Shown here one piece after another: positions 7,482 to 9,593 of a stretch of 9,593 nucleotides of DNA; the stretch's first letter is position 1; each line of letters begins with the position of its first letter. The notes below the pieces were generated by a model, which saw nothing but the letters and a program-made list of their open reading frames with translations, was not told the origin of the DNA and ran no database searches. This DNA comes from an uncultured Clostridium sp. (GTDB lineage: Bacteria > Bacillota > Clostridia > Lachnospirales > Anaerotignaceae), in assembly GCA_947246775.1 (NCBI GenBank), contig CAMXTM010000060.1, positions 1-9,593 of the forward strand. Reading direction: 5' to 3'. Both the position numbers and the translations under genes were made by a program.

Positions 7482-7523
7482 AAAAGAAGCAATCACTATT
7501 GTTATTTCGTGATTGCTTCTTTT
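7482..7523. terminator. Bidirectional rho-independent terminator between glnS and the convergent gene
   Basis: A 15-bp perfect stem (7482-7496 pairing with 7509-7523) closes a 12-base loop. The plus strand ends in a T-run for glnS, whose stop lies 12 bases before the stem. Read on the minus strand the stem also ends in TTTT, and the convergent gene stops at 7532, nine bases away. It can therefore serve both genes. Confidence 0.88.
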
Positions 7524-7531
7524 TAGTGTTT

Positions 7532-8077
7532 TTATGCTTTTATATTGATACTATGTTTTTGTAATGCTTTCTTTTTTATTTTCTTTTGCTCAGCTCTTTT
7601 TTGTTTGATTGCTTCTTCTTTTTTGGTTTGTTCTTTTTTCTCTTGTAATCGTTTTGTTTGTTCGTCTTTTATTTCTTTCCAACCTTTTACACCATCTCCT
7701 GAAGTAACGGTTGTAGATGCTATCATTGTTATATTTCCTGTGCTGTCAATGCTCCAACTTTCTGAATAGTCTACTAATTTTGCACCGATTGCACTTGCGT
7801 TTGCTTTTGCGCTTGCATAACCATTTTGACAGCTTGTATTGTAAAAAGAAAGATTTTCTTCTAGTTCTTTTGCTTTATCTGGGTTTTCGGCGCATTCTTT
7901 TAAATACGCTCCCGATATTACAACACTTCCATTTTTAATACAATCATACTTTTTAGATAAATAATCAGAATAATCTGTAGTGCTATTTTTTTTACTTTCT
8001 ACTTCTTTATTTTCCTGTGAAATATAAGAGTTTTGATATAAATTGTTATAGTTGCTTCCAATTCCTGTTATTGCCAT
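7532..8077 (-). CDS. Hypothetical protein with basic C-terminal tail (possibly DUF6033-like)
   Basis: A 181-residue protein with no signal peptide or membrane segment. The start MAITGIGSNYNN and a following Ser/Asn/Lys-rich stretch lead to YLSKKYDCIKNGSVVISG (39-56), ECAENPDKAKELEENL (about 61-76) and YSESWSIDSTGNITMIAS (103-120). These resemble a family of small Lachnospiraceae proteins that I recall as DUF6033, but I cannot confirm the name. The last ~45 residues are a Lys/Gln/Glu-rich, strongly basic helix, probably a coiled coil or nucleic-acid/surface-binding tail. A strong AAAGGAGG lies eight bases before the ATG. An overlapping ATG seven bases further up is out of frame. It is flanked by terminators on both sides, so it is a single-gene unit. 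No function can be given. Confidence 0.8.
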   Translation of the reverse strand: MAITGIGSNYNNLYQNSYISQENKEVESKKNSTTDYSDYLSKKYDCIKNGSVVISGAYLKECAENPDKAKELEENLSFYNTSCQNGYASAKANASAIGAKLVDYSESWSIDSTGNITMIASTTVTSGDGVKGWKEIKDEQTKRLQEKKEQTKKEEAIKQKRAEQKKIKKKALQKHSINIKA

Positions 8078-8120
8078 ATGCCATTCCTCCTTTTCGATAA
8101 CTAGCTATATAAATTCCCTT

Positions 8121-8151
8121 ATTATATATTATCGTATAAATATTGTGTAAA
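8121..8151 (-). promoter_or_regulatory. Candidate promoter for the 7532-8077 gene
   Basis: On the minus strand TTTACA (8151-8146) is followed after 17 bases by TATATA (8128-8123); a consensus TATAAT (8126-8121) overlaps it at a 19-base spacing. It is about 45 bases before the start codon. The area is so AT-rich that chance matches are common. Confidence 0.45.
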
Positions 8152-8187
8152 CTTAAGCGCTTTTTGTAGGTACTTGCTAAAATACCA

Positions 8188-8221
8188 AAAAAGAATGCTC
8201 TCAGGGTATCCTAAGAGCATT
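8188..8221 (-). terminator. Intrinsic terminator of the Ig-repeat surface protein gene
   Basis: On the minus strand, ATGCTCT (8220-8214) pairs with AGAGCAT (8201-8195), extended inward by a mismatch and a 3-bp CCT/AGG stem around a 4-base loop. A T-rich run follows at 8193-8187. It starts eight bases after the stop codon at 8229. Confidence 0.85.
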
Positions 8222-8228
8222 TTATGAT

Positions 8229-9593
8229 TTATTTTACGGTAATAATAAATTCTTTTTGATAAGTCTGTGCTGTGGTCTTTCCATAGACTGTGGCAGAAAT
8301 AACAATATTACCTGGTGTTCTTGTATAAAGGTTCGTATGATTTTGTATATAAGCGCCTGTTGTGCCTGCATCGACAACACGCCATTGTATTTCCTTATTA
8401 TCTGCATTATTAGGCTGTACTGTACCAGAAAGCTGCAACATCTCGCCTGATTTACAAGTATTTGCTGTATTTAATACAATATCATCTACTTTTATAAATT
8501 TCTTTTCTATTGGTATGATAGTAATTTCAAATTGCTTTGTCATATCATGAATACCATTTGCACCTTTTTCGACTGTTGCCAATACAGTTACTTTTCCTGT
8601 TAGTCTTGCTGTCAATTCATTGTTGATTAAACTTGCCTTTGTACCACCATCATCTAACAAGGTCCATTTTACAAAGGTATTGGTAGCATTGCTTGGTGTA
8701 ACATCTGCTGTAAGTAAAAGTGGTTCATCAATATCCCATATCGTAGGAGAAGTCATAACAATATCTTGTACCCTTACAAAATTTTTAAATTCATTTTCTA
8801 CAGTAATAGCAAAATCTTTTGTAAAAGCAGTAGTATTGTTTATTGCATTTCGTATTTGTGCTGTTACAATAACAGTACCCTCATTGTAAGCGGTCAGCAC
8901 ATTGCCATTTTGCAGTGTTGCACCAGTGTTTCCATCATCTTTGATACTCCAGCGTACTGCCCTTTTTGTTGCCTCAAGTGGTTTGATAATCGCAGACAGT
9001 GACATACTTTTTCCTGTATACATTTTTGCTGTTGCAATGTCTATATCTGTTACAGATACAAAAGTATCAGATACTATACCTGTTTGTATCGTATTTTGCA
9101 ATTTTATATTTTTATCTGATACAATTTTATTGATTTTTCCACTACCAGTCACTTCAATATTTGCATCAGCATAAAGTGTATCAATCACAGAACCCTCTGC
9201 CATATTGATTTTTAATGTATTTGGTACAGAAGAAAGTCTCATTGTTTCTATGGTTTTATTTTGATTTAGTTGTAATTCCACAGCAGTAGTATTTAAATTG
9301 ATATTTTTAATATTAGTATCAATTTCTAGTTTTCTACCTGAATATTGTTCTACCAGTACATTTTTTAGTATCGTATAACGGTCACCCTTTAATATGGTGT
9401 TACCACGAATGACAACATTGCCATCTACCTTTGTTGCAGAATCAAATAACAAGGTCACAGGCAGTCTATCACTTCTGTGAGATATGATATCCTTTTGTAT
9501 AGTGCAATTTTGAATGTTAATGTTTTCTTTTCCACCATAAATATTGACATTTCCATTAACTGTAACATCTTTTAATGTGGCAGAAGTATTTTT
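8229..9593 (-). CDS. Large surface-type protein, beta-helix-like region plus three Ig-like domains (N-terminus beyond window)
   Basis: The frame is open to the window edge, giving 454 residues of C-terminal sequence; the true start is outside. A GTG at 9458 is internal and not a start, since similar repeats continue upstream of it. Residues 1 to about 175 are rich in short Val/Ile/Asn strands (VTVNGNVNIYGG, INIQNCTI, VDGNVVIRGNTILKG) of the kind that builds right-handed beta-helices. Then come three tandem Ig-like (BIG2-type) domains at about 178-266, 273-361 and 367-454. The protein stops right after the last one, with no LPXTG or membrane anchor, so any anchor or SLH domain must be N-terminal. 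It is probably an exported cell-surface or adhesion-type protein; the signal peptide cannot be seen. Role and binding partner are unknown. Confidence 0.88.
   Translation of the reverse strand, partial: KNTSATLKDVTVNGNVNIYGGKENINIQNCTIQKDIISHRSDRLPVTLLFDSATKVDGNVVIRGNTILKGDRYTILKNVLVEQYSGRKLEIDTNIKNINLNTTAVELQLNQNKTIETMRLSSVPNTLKINMAEGSVIDTLYADANIEVTGSGKINKIVSDKNIKLQNTIQTGIVSDTFVSVTDIDIATAKMYTGKSMSLSAIIKPLEATKRAVRWSIKDDGNTGATLQNGNVLTAYNEGTVIVTAQIRNAINNTTAFTKDFAITVENEFKNFVRVQDIVMTSPTIWDIDEPLLLTADVTPSNATNTFVKWTLLDDGGTKASLINNELTARLTGKVTVLATVEKGANGIHDMTKQFEITIIPIEKKFIKVDDIVLNTANTCKSGEMLQLSGTVQPNNADNKEIQWRVVDAGTTGAYIQNHTNLYTRTPGNIVISATVYGKTTAQTYQKEFIITVK
8232..9062 (-). repeat. Three tandem Ig-like protein repeats
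   Basis: The three repeats lie at 9062-8796, 8777-8511 and 8495-8232, about 88-89 residues each. Each begins with V-x-DI, has a P-x-x-A-[TD]-[KN] turn before W, then D-[DA]-G-x-T-[GK]-A-x-[LI], and ends in an [FI]-x-[FI]-x-[IV]-T-[IV] strand. They are diverged at protein level, so they are old duplications and not recent DNA repeats. Confidence 0.8.

Noticed and set aside
8620..9174. Plus-strand frames opposite the Ig-repeat gene
   Set aside because: They are antisense shadows of a repetitive coding region, with no start signals and no recognisable domains.
9456..9458. GTG as the start of the Ig-repeat protein
   Set aside because: The same frame stays open to 9593 with the same type of strand repeats, and there is no ribosome binding site at the GTG.

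Overview
The window looks like chromosomal DNA from a low-GC, Gram-positive anaerobe of the Clostridia, most likely a Lachnospirales-type gut bacterium. The grounds are the AT-rich sequence, strong GGAGG-type ribosome binding sites, HrcA/CIRCE-type heat-shock control, an HtpG of the clostridial form, and two small proteins that resemble families I associate with Lachnospiraceae (DUF5721-like and, less surely, DUF6033-like). The genus cannot be named from the sequence alone.

Layout. Minus strand, 1-1498: htpG (Hsp90 chaperone), whose C-terminus is cut off by the window edge. Minus strand, 1632-2102: a DUF5721-like protein of unknown function. Between them lies a perfect CIRCE operator (1594-1620) next to a good sigma-A promoter for htpG. 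The same inverted repeat is followed on the minus strand by six T, so it may also terminate the upstream gene. Plus strand, 2269-5671: a probable three-gene operon of a two-TM protein with TPR-like helices, an AlgI/DltB-type MBOAT O-acyltransferase, and an SGNH-hydrolase-fold partner that is broken by a frameshift separating its catalytic Ser from its Asp/His. Plus strand, 5799-7469: glnS, an intact glutaminyl-tRNA synthetase with its own promoter. Minus strand, 7532-8077: a small protein with a very basic tail, convergent with glnS across a shared hairpin terminator. Minus strand, 8229-9593: the C-terminal part of a large surface-type protein, beta-helix-like and then three Ig-like repeats, whose N-terminus lies beyond the window.

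How the genes relate. MBOAT plus SGNH protein is the usual pair for moving acyl (commonly acetyl) groups across the membrane onto a cell-surface or secreted polysaccharide. The TPR membrane protein ahead of it may be an accessory factor, but that rests only on position. If the frameshift is real, this strain has probably lost the final acyl-transfer step. htpG and glnS are housekeeping genes, and the two minus-strand genes at the right are separate units. No mobile element, tRNA, rRNA or CRISPR array is visible, and no intergenic gap exceeds about 170 bases. I see no clearly new multi-gene system. The most notable points are the compact CIRCE/terminator/promoter arrangement, the broken acyltransferase partner, and the presence of GlnRS in a Firmicute.
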